From Pseudomonas sp. NFR16 (GTDB taxonomy: Bacteria; Pseudomonadota; Gammaproteobacteria; Pseudomonadales; Pseudomonadaceae): 64,000 bases of DNA. The position numbers and the translations under genes are program-made. Position 1 is the first letter of the stretch, and each line of letters starts with the position of its first letter. Of the stretch, positions 8,723 through 17,900 are shown piece after piece. The notes below the pieces were generated by a model. It saw only the letters and a program-made list of their open reading frames with translations, ran no database searches and was not told where the DNA came from. The stretch covers positions 62,001 through 126,000 of the forward strand of contig NZ_FNYJ01000006.1 in the NCBI RefSeq assembly GCF_900108875.1. The letters are read 5' to 3'.

Positions 8723-11377
8723 CTAAAACTCGTACTTCTCTTTGCGCTGAATGAAAGCGGCCCGGCCACCCTCAAGTATCTTCGCTACCTGGTCTCGGAT
8801 CGCCGGGACATCAATCGACCCTTGAGCTTCCAAGGTCAGAGACCCCCGTTTATCCTCCGCAGTGAAAACCCCGATCCATTCGGCATCACCGAAGACAGGG
8901 ATGTTTGCGTTATGGGTAGCGAACAAGAATTGCCTGGATGTCTTCGCGTCCCTTAATTCAGCGACGATCCTTTCCGCAATGAATGCGTTGTCCAGATTGT
9001 CTTCGGGCTGATCCATGAGCAGCGGGTCTGGATTGTCGAGCAACAGCATGTGAAGGATCGCCGTGCATTGCTGTCCCGTGGATAGCTTGCTTAACGGCCT
9101 GAAGGCCGGCTCGGCGTCGCCGTGAGCGACGTTCAGAGAAATATCGACTCTGTGGGCCAACTCCAGTGCTTCGAGCTCCATGATTTGGGATGGCTGCAGT
9201 TTGGCAAGAGCATCGGCCACCATCTGCGGTGTGCCCCAGTCGAGGTAGATGACGCCAGCGCCTTCCCTGATGGATTTAACCAACGCCACCGGTGTGATCG
9301 ATTCAGCTGCGCCAATCCAGCCAAGGCGCTTTTCGCCTATGTTGTCAAGCTTGCAGCTCAGAAGGAATTGCACGATAGGGGATCTGTCCGCGTCAGGAAC
9401 GATCTCAATTTTGAGCTTGCCCTGGAGCCGCTTGCTCATTTTCTTCGCGGCCTTCACCAAGGCGCCAATGCGCTCGGCCCGCAGATCAGAGAGCTCAGCC
9501 AGCACAGTTCGACGCTCCTGTTCGAGCTCCTCAAGGTGCGTTTGATGGGGTGGTAGCTTGGACTTTAGTGGCTTGATGCGCTCGATGTCCTCCTGCACCC
9601 GCTGGTAAGCCGCACCGATGGCTTGGCCTGTTTTGCCGGCGGCGTCGGGCAGGGCACGTAGCTCTTTCTCAAGCTCCGCGTCGTGCTGTTTGATCTGCTG
9701 CTCCCAGGCGTCATGCTGAAGATTGAACGCCTGCACCGCTGCGTCGACGAGCGTCTGCATCGCCTTTAGAAGAACGGCGCAGTCCGATGTGAGCTTTTCC
9801 AACGTGCCCCTCATGGCGATGAGAGCATCGATGTCGGGCACGCCCTCAAGCACCTCGTCACTGATAAACGAAAGGTCAGAGAAGTGCTCGTTGAACATCG
9901 GTACGGCGGTTTGAACGTTGCCAATCGCCTCTTTAGCGCTCTTGGCTATCTCACGCTCGCGGGCGAGCAAAGAGGTCTTGGCCAGCTTTTCTTTTACGCC
10001 CAGATCATCGAACCCGCTCAACTGTTCTTCCAGGTTGGGTAGGCGATCGACCTGTGTGTTCAGATCGTCGATGTCCCCGAGTGTTTCAGAAATGCTCAGC
10101 TGATTGGCCTTCAACCGACGCTGGGCGTCAGCTCGCTTGATGTTGTAATCACCTTCCTCTGGCAGGAATCGTTCGAGCAGTTGTATGCGGCTGGATTCGT
10201 CCTGGGCGAGTTCATAGATCTCGTTTTGACCATAGATGTCGATCCCTGGCATCACATCGCCAGGCGTCATGGTCGAAACAGTTCCGTGTTCGTCTCGAAC
10301 AACTGGAGGCTCGCCGTAGCGGCGGCTGATGCTGTACCGCCGGCCGTTTTGTGAAGACGAAACCAATGTCAGTTCTACGCGGCCACCTTCCAGACCTAGG
10401 TTTTCCTTCATGATATCGCTGTGCAGCTTCTGCGCCTGTTTCCCTTTTGGCTTGCAATCGAGAGCGAAGCGTACACATTCGAGAAGGGTTGATTTGCCTG
10501 TGCCCCTGCCTCCAATGACGGTGTTGAGATGGTCAGAGAAACTGACATGCACTCCGTCAAGGTAGCCGCCGGCCACGCTCATGCTGATCAATCGCCCGAT
10601 TGGGCTTTTGGCCTCAGTGGAGTTCAGGCGTATGCGTGACTCGGGATCGAGGAATGCCACCCTGAAAGCCGCAAAGGTCGGGCGGGTCATCTTGATGAGG
10701 CACGTTGCGTTGGGCTTCTCAAGGTCTTCAGGCTTGGCGACATCTTTTGCGTTGATGACTGCGATGGGCTTGTCCCTTCGATACGCGTCATCTCTGCCCA
10801 GAAGCACACGACGGTAGAAGTCGCTCTCTTCACCGGCCAGATCTTCAACAGAGAAGGGTATCTGGGCTGCCCTGAGCGTAGGATGCTTCCAGACGTGACT
10901 CAGGCGGTTTTTCAGCAGCCCGCTGTCGTGTGTGCAGTGGGCTGCGTAGATAAATCCACCCATCTGCTCGATCTTGTCGATCAACTTGATGGAGCTTAAC
11001 TGCGACGGAAGAATGCGCTCTTGAGGATCAAGCAGCTCAAGGTTTCCCAGGTAGCGCTCAAGTGACTGCACCGAAGTGTCCTCAGGAAACAGGCAGACGA
11101 AGTGGGTCTTGTCACTCGCGGCAATTTCAAAGCCCGGAAACACCACAATCCCGTGTGGTGTCAGTGCCTGACGCAAAGCATCCACCGCCGCGACACTTCC
11201 ATGGTCAGCGATCCCGACTACCTTGATGTCGAGTTGCAGACACTTCTGGAGGAGCGCTTGGTTGTAGTTAGCTTCGTCCAACTGATGATCGGCGCCTCGG
11301 TACGCGCCGTGGTATGAAAACGGATTGACCTGAAGGGCGCAGCGCCAGAACCGGGCGTACGTGAAGCGATCGTCCAT
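8723..11377 (-). CDS. TrlF-like PHP domain / SMC-type ATPase
   Basis: Encodes 884 residues. Residues 15-160 form a PHP-type phosphoesterase/nuclease domain with metal-ligand motifs: YHGAY, GIADHGS at 55-61, a glutamate in PGFEIA and AAHCTHDSG. The rest is an ABC/SMC-type ATPase: Walker A GGRGTGKST at 289-297, a long coiled coil from about 420 to 640, a signature-like KLSTGQQCT, Walker B LLMDQPEDNLDN and a switch histidine in FATHNAN. This layout matches proteins named TrlF-family AAA-like ATPases. Family knowledge suggests a nucleic-acid-processing machine; relatives are common in defence islands, but a proven activity is unknown to me. A remnant of a UvrD-like helicase lies just upstream on the other strand. 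Confidence 0.85.
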   Translation of the reverse strand: MDDRFTYARFWRCALQVNPFSYHGAYRGADHQLDEANYNQALLQKCLQLDIKVVGIADHGSVAAVDALRQALTPHGIVVFPGFEIAASDKTHFVCLFPEDTSVQSLERYLGNLELLDPQERILPSQLSSIKLIDKIEQMGGFIYAAHCTHDSGLLKNRLSHVWKHPTLRAAQIPFSVEDLAGEESDFYRRVLLGRDDAYRRDKPIAVINAKDVAKPEDLEKPNATCLIKMTRPTFAAFRVAFLDPESRIRLNSTEAKSPIGRLISMSVAGGYLDGVHVSFSDHLNTVIGGRGTGKSTLLECVRFALDCKPKGKQAQKLHSDIMKENLGLEGGRVELTLVSSSQNGRRYSISRRYGEPPVVRDEHGTVSTMTPGDVMPGIDIYGQNEIYELAQDESSRIQLLERFLPEEGDYNIKRADAQRRLKANQLSISETLGDIDDLNTQVDRLPNLEEQLSGFDDLGVKEKLAKTSLLAREREIAKSAKEAIGNVQTAVPMFNEHFSDLSFISDEVLEGVPDIDALIAMRGTLEKLTSDCAVLLKAMQTLVDAAVQAFNLQHDAWEQQIKQHDAELEKELRALPDAAGKTGQAIGAAYQRVQEDIERIKPLKSKLPPHQTHLEELEQERRTVLAELSDLRAERIGALVKAAKKMSKRLQGKLKIEIVPDADRSPIVQFLLSCKLDNIGEKRLGWIGAAESITPVALVKSIREGAGVIYLDWGTPQMVADALAKLQPSQIMELEALELAHRVDISLNVAHGDAEPAFRPLSKLSTGQQCTAILHMLLLDNPDPLLMDQPEDNLDNAFIAERIVAELRDAKTSRQFLFATHNANIPVFGDAEWIGVFTAEDKRGSLTLEAQGSIDVPAIRDQVAKILEGGRAAFIQRKEKYEF

Positions 11378-11604
11378 GATGGTTCCTTCATTAGAAAGCA
11401 GGCTGAGTGGGTATGAAAGAAGACGTCGTTACTACAGATGACTGTACAGGTGGAAATTGAGCCGGAGTAGATCTTTCAGATCAGGTTTTGGGCAAAGGCC
11501 TCCAGGCACCCACCTCGTTAATCGCACTTCTAGAACTCTTCAGTCCGACTTCCTCCGGGTACGGATTTTCTCGGGAAACATAATCTAGACGTCGTGAATC
11601 CGTC

Positions 11605-11912
11605 GTGAACACTCTCGACCGCCACGGTGGCCCGATGAACGCCATGATGCGTCGGGGTGAAATGACCACAGATGCGCCGCGAGGTCTTCGTGAGCCCGGT
11701 GCTGGACGGCACCGCAGCATGGCCGTAGCGTCCGAGACGGTCAGGCATCGGCTGACCATTGCGGGCACGGCCCTGGGTGCAGGAACCATTTCCACGCGGT
11801 TGCTTTTAAAAGGACTTGAGTTTGACCGCGTCCGGATGCCAATCACTACGCGAAGCAGCAGCATGCTGCAGTCAAGTTGTTACACGTCGCCATTTCGAGG
11901 GGCCGGTATTAA
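11605..11912 (+). pseudogene. UvrD/Rep-like helicase, C-terminal remnant
   Basis: The plus strand encodes GTISTRLLLKGLEFDRV, the motif V region of UvrD-like helicases (usual form STLLLKGLEFDHV). One base shift at about 11835 then gives DANHYAKQQHAAVKLLHVAI followed by SRGRY and a stop at 11910. This matches the motif VI region, where an LYVAxSRG string is usual. No helicase sequence is present upstream, so it is only the last 100 or so codons and is frameshifted. UvrD-like helicases pair with OLD-type nucleases in Gabija. Whether this one belonged to the neighbouring PHP-ATPase is unknown. Confidence 0.55.
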
Positions 11913-12153
11913 CTGACAATCTCGACAAAGACGCCAATCCTTCAATTCCCCCTGCCAAACCTCTAGCGAGAAAAATTTTCGGAGTGCTACGCGTTTCGAT
12001 CCAGCAACGCGGTGATCATTTTCGCGTTGCCCAAGACACACTTGGCGATAGTCTTGTTGCTTGCTCGCAGGTTGACTACGAGCCAACACGGCTTCCTCAC
12101 TGCTTTTTGTTTTGCCGAGACCAGATTTTGATCGCTTGCGTAGAGACTCAAAA
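11913..12153. other. Spacer between helicase remnant and XRE gene
   Basis: A minus-strand frame (11880-12089, longer if read back toward 12150) is open and rich in Arg, Lys and Gln but is unrecognised and overlaps the helicase remnant. I do not call it as a gene. Confidence 0.35.
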
Positions 12154-12609
12154 TCAATCCATTTTCTTCAAGTGATTACTTACAGTCTGACGAGCAACCC
12201 CCAGACGCCTGGCAACCTCAGCCTGGCTCAGTCCCTGATCAATGAGTTCCTTTATCCGTGCGCGCAATTCCTCAGCAGCAGCAATTATTGGATGGGGAAT
12301 CTCGGGGGGCAGGGAAGGGATCTTGCTCCGCATCAGGTCGGTAGCAGTGAGGTCGTCCAGGAGGTGATCCACAACCTGTTGCGGCGTCTGACCTCGCTCC
12401 GCAGCATAAGCCAGTACTAAAAGCGTCAAAGGATCTACCTCCAGCGCCTGAGCAAGTGAGTGACTGACGTCGAGGGTCACTGAGCGCTCACCCCTTTCAA
12501 GCCGGCTGATATAGGAGCGATCGGCAGCCTGGCCCAGCGCCTGCTGCGAAGCCTCGCGATGCATGCGAAGAAATCTTAGAGCTGAGGCGTAGGCGGTGCG
12601 AAGCGACAT
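12154..12609 (-). CDS. XRE-family regulator with second C-terminal HTH
   Basis: Encodes 151 residues from MSLRTAYASA, a start chosen because it aligns with the start of the paralogue at 316-819; an ATG five codons upstream is also in frame. Residues 8-65 form a Cro/CI-type HTH (REASQQALGQAADRSYISRL). The last 45 residues form a second HTH of the resolvase/transposase type (GLSQAEVARRLGVARQTVSN). Two DNA-binding units in one small protein suggest binding to paired or spaced operators. It is divergent from the metallophosphoesterase gene, with about 220 bp between them that probably holds its operator. Confidence 0.8.
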   Translation of the reverse strand: MSLRTAYASALRFLRMHREASQQALGQAADRSYISRLERGERSVTLDVSHSLAQALEVDPLTLLVLAYAAERGQTPQQVVDHLLDDLTATDLMRSKIPSLPPEIPHPIIAAAEELRARIKELIDQGLSQAEVARRLGVARQTVSNHLKKMD

Positions 12610-12831
12610 AAACGTTTCCGTCAAACGGAACGATATGCTGAATTTGCTTTGTCATACGCAAATGCCTATAGTCACGTAAATTGACATTGAGTCCACCGTT
12701 TGCCTGTGTGCAGCTCCGGGAGCGGATGTTCAATATTGGCATAACCCGACATTTAGCTCTGAGGCGCAGTAAGCCGGGCCTTATCCCTGCGAACCCACCC
12801 AGTGCACCTGGTAGCAAACTCCTAAGCCTCC

Positions 12832-13566
12832 ATGCCCATGAATGTACTGCTCTACTCAGATTTGCATAACGAGTTCGATCGCTTCATCCCGCCCGATGTA
12901 CCGGTGGATCTCGTCGTGCTTGCCGGAGACGTTGATCTCCAATCACGCGGTGTTGTGTGGGCAAACGAGGCGTTCAAGTCACCCGTGATCTACTGCGCCG
13001 GCAACCATGAGCATTACAAAGGCAACATCGATCGCACAGTCGACAAGATGAAAGCTGCAGCGGCACCGCATGTCCATGTCATGGAGAACGAATCATGGAT
13101 TGTCGGGGGCGTGAGGTTTCTGGTCGCTACCGGATGGACGGACTTTTCGAGCACCGGCGATGTGACTGCTGCCTCGATGACCTGTGCTCGGGAGATGAAT
13201 GACTTTCGGATGATACGGGCTGATTCAAATTATCGGCGGATGCGGCCAGCAGATGTGATCTCTAGAAATGAGGCCAGCAAGGCGTTTCTCAGCAGAGAGT
13301 TGAGTCAGCCATTCCAGGGCAAGACCTTTGTCGTCACGCATCACAGCCCTCTCCCAGAGGTCGCGGGGGATGAACATGATGGTCACGTCAGCGCCGCCTA
13401 CTACAACAGGTGGCATAGCTTAGCGGAGCAGGCGGACTACTGGGCGTTTGGACACACCCATCACTCGATCGACACGGTGCTTGGTGGCTGCCGATTTTTG
13501 TCGAATCAGCGCGGATACCCCGGGGAAGAATGTGGTTTTGATCCTGCGAAAGTTATCGAAGTTTAG
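12832..13566 (+). CDS. Calcineurin-like metallophosphoesterase
   Basis: Encodes about 244 residues with all signature motifs of the metallophosphoesterase fold: D-x-H at the start (LLYSDLHNEF), GD in VVLAGDVD, GNHE in CAGNHEHYKG, a histidine in FVVTHHSPLP, and GHTH in WAFGHTHHS. Two metal ions bound by these residues hydrolyse phosphoesters; the substrate could be a nucleic acid, nucleotide or protein phosphate. Two ATGs two codons apart can start it. The next gene begins 14 bp after its stop with a good ribosome site inside the gap, so the two form an operon. It is divergent from the two-HTH regulator. Confidence 0.85.
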   Translation: MPMNVLLYSDLHNEFDRFIPPDVPVDLVVLAGDVDLQSRGVVWANEAFKSPVIYCAGNHEHYKGNIDRTVDKMKAAAAPHVHVMENESWIVGGVRFLVATGWTDFSSTGDVTAASMTCAREMNDFRMIRADSNYRRMRPADVISRNEASKAFLSRELSQPFQGKTFVVTHHSPLPEVAGDEHDGHVSAAYYNRWHSLAEQADYWAFGHTHHSIDTVLGGCRFLSNQRGYPGEECGFDPAKVIEV

Positions 13567-13580
13567 CGAGGAAGTATTGC

Positions 13581-13883
13581 GTGAGTGCTTGTGAACTGAT
13601 GGATCGTCCCGCAGCGATTGCGCGGGCCAGCGCTGTCGAATGGGGCGTCATCGTTGATGCGTACCTGACAGACGCGGCGCGAGTAGGCGATCGCTACGCC
13701 GCTCTGGTTTATCACGACCTGTCCGGCGTCATCCCTGATGGGATGACGATTGTTACCCCTCCGATTCGGCCAATAGTTGAGAGAGACGGCTATCTATTAG
13801 TGCGCAGTCTCGATGAGGGAGATCACTACGTGATCGTTTCCATCCTCTCGGAAAGCCATGTGCGATCAGCAACCCCTCGCTAA
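13581..13883 (+). CDS. Small conserved Pseudomonas hypothetical protein
   Basis: Encodes 100 residues starting at a GTG with GCGAGGAAG upstream. It contains no domain I can name. The sequence is compact and mixed alpha/beta-like (PDGMTIVTPPIRPIVERDGY, then LLVRSLDEGDHYVIVSI). It follows the metallophosphoesterase with a 14-bp gap and is probably translated from the same message. A short degraded echo of a related sequence (EQGYVIVSYLLYLRDG) can be read near 14660-14740. Confidence 0.6.
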   Translation: MSACELMDRPAAIARASAVEWGVIVDAYLTDAARVGDRYAALVYHDLSGVIPDGMTIVTPPIRPIVERDGYLLVRSLDEGDHYVIVSILSESHVRSATPR

Positions 13884-14078
13884 CCGTGCTGATTTATGAA
13901 CGGGGATCAGAGTGTTCATGAGCAGTAGGGCACTCAGTGTCTGATTAAACGTGGCTGATGATATTCGGATTAAAGCAAGCAGCTAGGTGGCATTACCCCA
14001 AAGAACACGGGGGCCCGACACGTGCACCCAATTTGTGTGTGAACAATGGAAATGGTTTTCTCGTACTTAAGGAAAGTT

Positions 14079-14576
14079 ATGTCAGATCTCAAGAAGCTTA
14101 CCCTTACAATCAAGAATTCTAATCTGCAGGCCAGTGGGGATTTCGATGCGCTGTACAGCATGGTTCGCTGTGAGGACTCGGAGGGGAAAACCTTCCACTT
14201 CAAACGTGTCGTAGTGCTCGATTACCTTAAAAAACATGGCGCAATGGTGACTGACAAGCCGCGCACATGGTTCTACAAACACCTAAGTAAAAAAGAAATC
14301 GTCATCGTGGCCTTTGAGAAAAGTGACGGTAAGATTGAATACGACCTGGATCATATGAGCCTTGTTGCAAGGTCGAGTCTCATCAAGGGCATCATTTATG
14401 GCTTGGGCTCCATACCTGCGGGCCTCGTCGCAGCAACTGCAACGTTCGGCCTAGGCTTGTTAATCATCCCAGCAGGTTTTTATTACGGTTACCGACATAT
14501 CTTCAAAGTGCCTGCCATGCTGAGTCGCAAGACGCTCGTGAGTGACCTGGCAACTTACGGGGTTGTCGTGAGGTAG
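14079..14576 (+). CDS. Small membrane protein, unknown function
   Basis: Encodes 165 residues from MSDLKKLTLT. This start is chosen over an upstream in-frame ATG because AAGGAAAG stands at the right distance before it. The first 100 residues are soluble and beta-rich. Residues 105-150 hold two hydrophobic segments separated by a short turn (IIYGLGSIPAGLVAATATFG, LGLLIIPAGFYYGYRHIF). Topology is probably N-in with a hairpin. The family is not recognised. Confidence 0.6.
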   Translation: MSDLKKLTLTIKNSNLQASGDFDALYSMVRCEDSEGKTFHFKRVVVLDYLKKHGAMVTDKPRTWFYKHLSKKEIVIVAFEKSDGKIEYDLDHMSLVARSSLIKGIIYGLGSIPAGLVAATATFGLGLLIIPAGFYYGYRHIFKVPAMLSRKTLVSDLATYGVVVR

Positions 14577-14789
14577 CGCTCTATGTGGTCTTCGCCCGAA
14601 GCGCGGTGCTTCAGCGTCACAAGTGGCACGTACCAAGTACCAGAAACGACCTAGGGGATCGGGTAGAGAATGAGCAGGGCTACGTGATCGTGAGCTACCT
14701 GCTCTATCTGCGCGATGGAGTGGAAGGCCTTGAGTAAACACGTATCCTCTCGCTGAAGAACAGAAGTCCAGAGGCTTGAAGGGCAAGGT
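14577..14789. other. Spacer with a degraded coding echo
   Basis: A short open stretch ending in a TAA near 14740 reads GDRVENEQGYVIVSYLLYLR. This recalls the C-terminal half of the 100-residue protein at 13581 but lacks a start. It is likely a decayed copy. Confidence 0.3.
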
Positions 14790-15194
14790 ATGAGTGAGGA
14801 TGTAGAACGTTCAATGTTTGACTGGCTAGAGGGCCCGAGCCTCGTCGCTGAGGGGCTGGACGCGACACTCCAAGATGCCCTCAGGCTGGTCGAAGAATGT
14901 TTCCCTGAGCGTAGCTTCTGCATTGTCAGGGAATGGTGCTGGATAGAGTTCTCAGCTTCACCCTTGATCAAGCAACGAATGGCTGCCCAAGGAGAACTGC
15001 CAGCTCTCTTGTTCGCCAGCGAGATAGTGTATGACAGTCGAGATCGGTTCAGACCAGGCAGGGGCGTGCGAACATCGTTTTTGGCCGCGCGGCACGAGGG
15101 GCCATTTTTTGTCACAAAGAACACCGTGTACGTCCTGCTAGGCTTTGGTAGGCGTAAGCGAGCGAAATTCGATCCTCTAAGTTTGTTATTTTAA
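14790..15194 (+). CDS. DUF6957-like small protein
   Basis: Encodes 134 residues. Motifs CIVREWCWIEFS, LLFASEIVYDSRDRF and GPFFVTKNTVYVLLG match, from memory, a Pseudomonas family called DUF6957, whose members are found in accessory regions and have no known function. The start MSEDVERSMF follows AAGGGCAAGGT, an acceptable ribosome site. The neighbours are other small accessory genes in the same direction, separated by 100 bp or more, so no tight operon is seen. Confidence 0.65.
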   Translation: MSEDVERSMFDWLEGPSLVAEGLDATLQDALRLVEECFPERSFCIVREWCWIEFSASPLIKQRMAAQGELPALLFASEIVYDSRDRFRPGRGVRTSFLAARHEGPFFVTKNTVYVLLGFGRRKRAKFDPLSLLF

Positions 15195-15300
15195 TCTCAG
15201 AGCGCGTTGTGGTTCGGTGGACGCAGCGCTCTCACGTCGATCTAAGACAGGTAGATGGATCGAAGACGGCTTAGGCCTTAGTGCATTGAGGCGAGGATTG

Positions 15301-15486
15301 ATGACTCCACAGGTGCCGCAGGAGCTTACCCCAGTTGAGTACGAACAGATGATGCGCGAGTTTCATGAGGCCGAGGAGTGGATGAAAGATCAACTCAAAG
15401 CTCGACATGTCGCTCCTACATCTGAACATTGTATGCGCAGTGAAGACCTCATAGGCCGGTGGCGATCATTCCGTGACGAGCAGTAG
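15301..15486 (+). CDS. Small acidic helical protein, paralogue of the gene at 19985
   Basis: Encodes 61 residues from MTPQVPQELT; GAGGATT lies before the ATG. The upstream extension of the frame to 15217 has no ribosome site. The core VPQELTPVEYEQMMREFHEA followed by EEWMKDQLKA aligns with VPRALTDEEFDSMIREFDLA followed by GDWMLERLAH in the gene at 19985, so the window carries two members of one family. The pattern is an amphipathic helix with a conserved M-x-R-E-F and W-M. The function is unknown. Confidence 0.65.
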   Translation: MTPQVPQELTPVEYEQMMREFHEAEEWMKDQLKARHVAPTSEHCMRSEDLIGRWRSFRDEQ

Positions 15487-15870
15487 TCTCCGTCCAACTG
15501 CTGGGAACGCAGTCTGCCGCTAAGCGTCAGATTTTCCGGCCAATCTCAGACAAACTTAACTCAAGGCGACAATGTTTATATATTTGCGACGACTTTGCTC
15601 CCCACCCCCTTTAAAATTTTTAAACGAGACGGAGTTATATATTTGAGAGCAAAGAAAAAGCAGAGGTGGCCCAGACGCTGAATTCCTCACAGTATACCGG
15701 CGGCTTTTGCTTCTGATGTTTAGGGCTTCTAGGTCACACGGTCTTGAGGACTGGAGGTGAAGCTGAGGTCGAAGTGGTGAGGCTGGGAGCAAGGGGGATC
15801 GTTCTACTTTGCAGCCGGTAGGCTGCTGCTTCTGCTTTGAAAACAAACTACCGGTGATTTCTTTAAAATA
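15487..15870. other. Intergenic region, AT-rich toward its right end
   Basis: No gene supported. The right part passes into the pair of direct repeats upstream of the gene at 15951. Confidence 0.5.
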
Positions 15871-15932
15871 AACTACATATAGTGTTTTTTGTGAGTTTTA
15901 TGGCTTTAATTAACTACATATTGTGGTTTGTG
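15871..15932. repeat. Two direct repeats spaced 41 bp, candidate operator
   Basis: AACTACATATAGTGTTTT at 15871 is repeated as AACTACATATTGTGGTTT at 15912. The 41-bp period equals about four helical turns, so a dimeric regulator could bind both on one face. They lie 20-80 bp upstream of the gene at 15951, in an AT-rich block. Confidence 0.5.
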
Positions 15933-15950
15933 CGTTGTGGGCGGTAGTGG

Positions 15951-16304
15951 ATGCGGCTGAGTTCTGAATTGGAAACCGCCGTCTGGGCTTTGTCTTGGTC
16001 TGTGTACGGGCCATTTCTCAGGGATGAGTTGGCCCAGGCGCTGGCCGAGTATCGGAGACGGCCCGGATTTAACGAGACATCACGTTTGCACTTAAACACA
16101 GCTGGCCCCGCGCTGGCCGTATTGGCAGATGTGCTTTCACGGCACGCTGCACCAGGCGTGTACTCACTGCATCATGAGTACATCGAGATTCTCAGTAGGC
16201 TTCACTGGCACATCGTCCGTTCTCTGCAATGCCGTTTGGTCACCCAAGGTTATGCCAGCTCCGAAATCAGAGATGATTTCTTTGCCTCAGACTTAGGACT
16301 TTAG
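15951..16304 (+). CDS. Small hypothetical protein
   Basis: Encodes 117 residues, MRLSSELETA onward, mostly helical (LSWSVYGPFLRDELAQALAE, then IEILSRLHWHIVRSLQCRL). No domain is recognised and no membrane segment is convincing. There is no strong ribosome site, but the upstream repeated elements suggest a regulated promoter. Confidence 0.5.
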   Translation: MRLSSELETAVWALSWSVYGPFLRDELAQALAEYRRRPGFNETSRLHLNTAGPALAVLADVLSRHAAPGVYSLHHEYIEILSRLHWHIVRSLQCRLVTQGYASSEIRDDFFASDLGL

Positions 16305-16461
16305 CCTACCGGGTTGACGCCTGGATCTGTGCTGTTTACCCGTCGCGCCACGCCATGAGAGCCCTGTCTGATCAGTGTTCTACACGATGCCCAAATTGGC
16401 GCGCATTATCGGGTGAATCACGATCGCAACTACCTGCAGGCCGATCATACAGAGCATTACC

Positions 16462-17246
16462 ATGAAGGACTCATTCTCAAAGCGTCATGGCTTCTCACAG
16501 GTTGCTGAGGCAGAAATTACTGTCCGTGGGACGCGCTACAAGCGCTGCAGGAATACCTGCTGAGCTACGAGTGTGGCCTCAAGCCATCTAACCTGCCTCA
16601 AGTCACCTGTCAGACCTTGAAGGTGCTTCCTGACAAGCAGAACTGGAGCGAGACGCCCAACATTCATGAGCAAAACGTCCAGCTACTTGAGCGGTGCAAA
16701 TGGTTCAAGGTGTATGACGTCATCGAGCGGCTCGACGACTACCTAGGCAACACGCTCTATAACCCTGATGCCTACCAGTACTTCAACAGCGAGCTCAACG
16801 AGTTTTTTGTGGAGCACGGTATTGGCTGGAAGCTATTGGGGGGTATTGAGATTTGGGGTTCCGAGTCTTTTGAGCAGGTATTGAAGTCGGCAAAGGATAC
16901 AGAACATCAGTTCGGGCATGTGACGGCCAGTAAAGAGCTGCATCAGGCCATATCCGATCTTTCAAGGCGTCCGGCGCCGGATCCGACCGGCGCGATACAG
17001 CATGCCATGGCGTCGCTAGAGTGTGTCGCTCGGCAGCTCACAGGTGATCATCAGGCCACACTCGGCAGAATCATGAATGATCACCGAATGCTTATATCAC
17101 CGCCCTTGGATCAGGTGGTCATCAAGACTTGGGCGTATGCGTCCGAGTTTGGGCGGCACATCCAGGAAGGCCGAGAACCCCCATTTGAGGACGCTGAGCT
17201 GGTCGTGGGGCTTTGTACCTCGGTCAGCAGCTACCTGATCAAGTAA
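16462..17246 (+). pseudogene. AbiJ-NTD4 family gene with a one-base frameshift
   Basis: The first frame from the ATG at 16462 reads MKDSFSKRHGFSQVAEAEIT then VR, the usual opening of AbiJ-NTD4 proteins (R-H/Y-G-x-S-x-E-x-E-I-T-I-R-E-D-A). At about 16528 the frame must shift by one base to continue DALQALQEYLLSYECGLKPS and on to the stop at 17246. Two bases (GG) stand where a GAG codon is expected between CGT and GAC. The second frame carries NWSETPN, WFKVYDVIERL and a C-terminal module (GAIQHAMASLECVARQLTG, YASEFGRHIQEGREP) like the usual partner domain. AbiJ proteins are abortive-infection factors. Translation could restart at a TTG near 16617, giving a 209-residue product, but the gene is probably inactive. 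Confidence 0.75.
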
Positions 17247-17423
17247 TCGGAATGAACGCCCCACCGGCGTGTTCTAGGCTCTCTGGGAAGTGGGAGATCC
17301 ACCGCTGGCGTGGCAGATAATGTGACCAACGCGCAAGCTCAGATGTAGCGAGATAGAGGCCTGTCGCTAGATGATGGCCATATGATATTCTGGCGGTGCT
17401 ATTCCCCCATTTTAAGGACGAAA

Positions 17424-17783
17424 ATGAAGCTGAAAATCGCAGGCGTTTTTAACCATGGTGACCTCGATAAAGAGCACGTAGCGCTGAATGTGCTGGAGGA
17501 CTGCAACTTGAGTGGTTACGTGCTCATGGACACTACCTACGACAAGGACGGACAGGTTTCGAACAAGCACCGCCATGTAAAGTGGCTGCCCTCCGTGCAG
17601 GTGAAGAAGGGCAATAAAGTCTCTGTGTGGACAAAAAAAGGTACTGACACATCAGTGAAAGCGGAAGACGGAACAGTATGGCACCGGGTGTACTGGAACA
17701 TGAATACGTCCGTTTGGAATAGCGATGGTGATGTCGCTGTGCTTTTGCAAATCAGCGGTGTCGATCACAAGCGCGCCAAGTAA
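17424..17783 (+). CDS. Small beta-rich protein, possibly lamin-tail-like fold
   Basis: Encodes 119 residues from MKLKIAGVFN, with AAGGACG before the ATG. The order of beta strands (EHVALNVLEDCNLSGYVLMD, HRHVKWLPSVQVKKGNKVSV, WNSDGDVAVLLQI) resembles the lamin-tail domain used for protein or polymer contacts: a valine-leucine start, a 'DLSGYxL' turn, and a terminal 'WNxxGDxVxL'. This is a resemblance only. No signal peptide is seen. The gene is not coupled to its neighbours. Confidence 0.55.
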   Translation: MKLKIAGVFNHGDLDKEHVALNVLEDCNLSGYVLMDTTYDKDGQVSNKHRHVKWLPSVQVKKGNKVSVWTKKGTDTSVKAEDGTVWHRVYWNMNTSVWNSDGDVAVLLQISGVDHKRAK

Positions 17784-17900
17784 TCGAAGGCTGCCGAAGA
17801 AGTGAATGACTCGTCGACGGGTCATCCATACCGGGCTGGCGAGATACGCCGGGCCTATTTAACCTTGGCCCCATCCTCACCAAGTCCTGAGCCCATCAAG

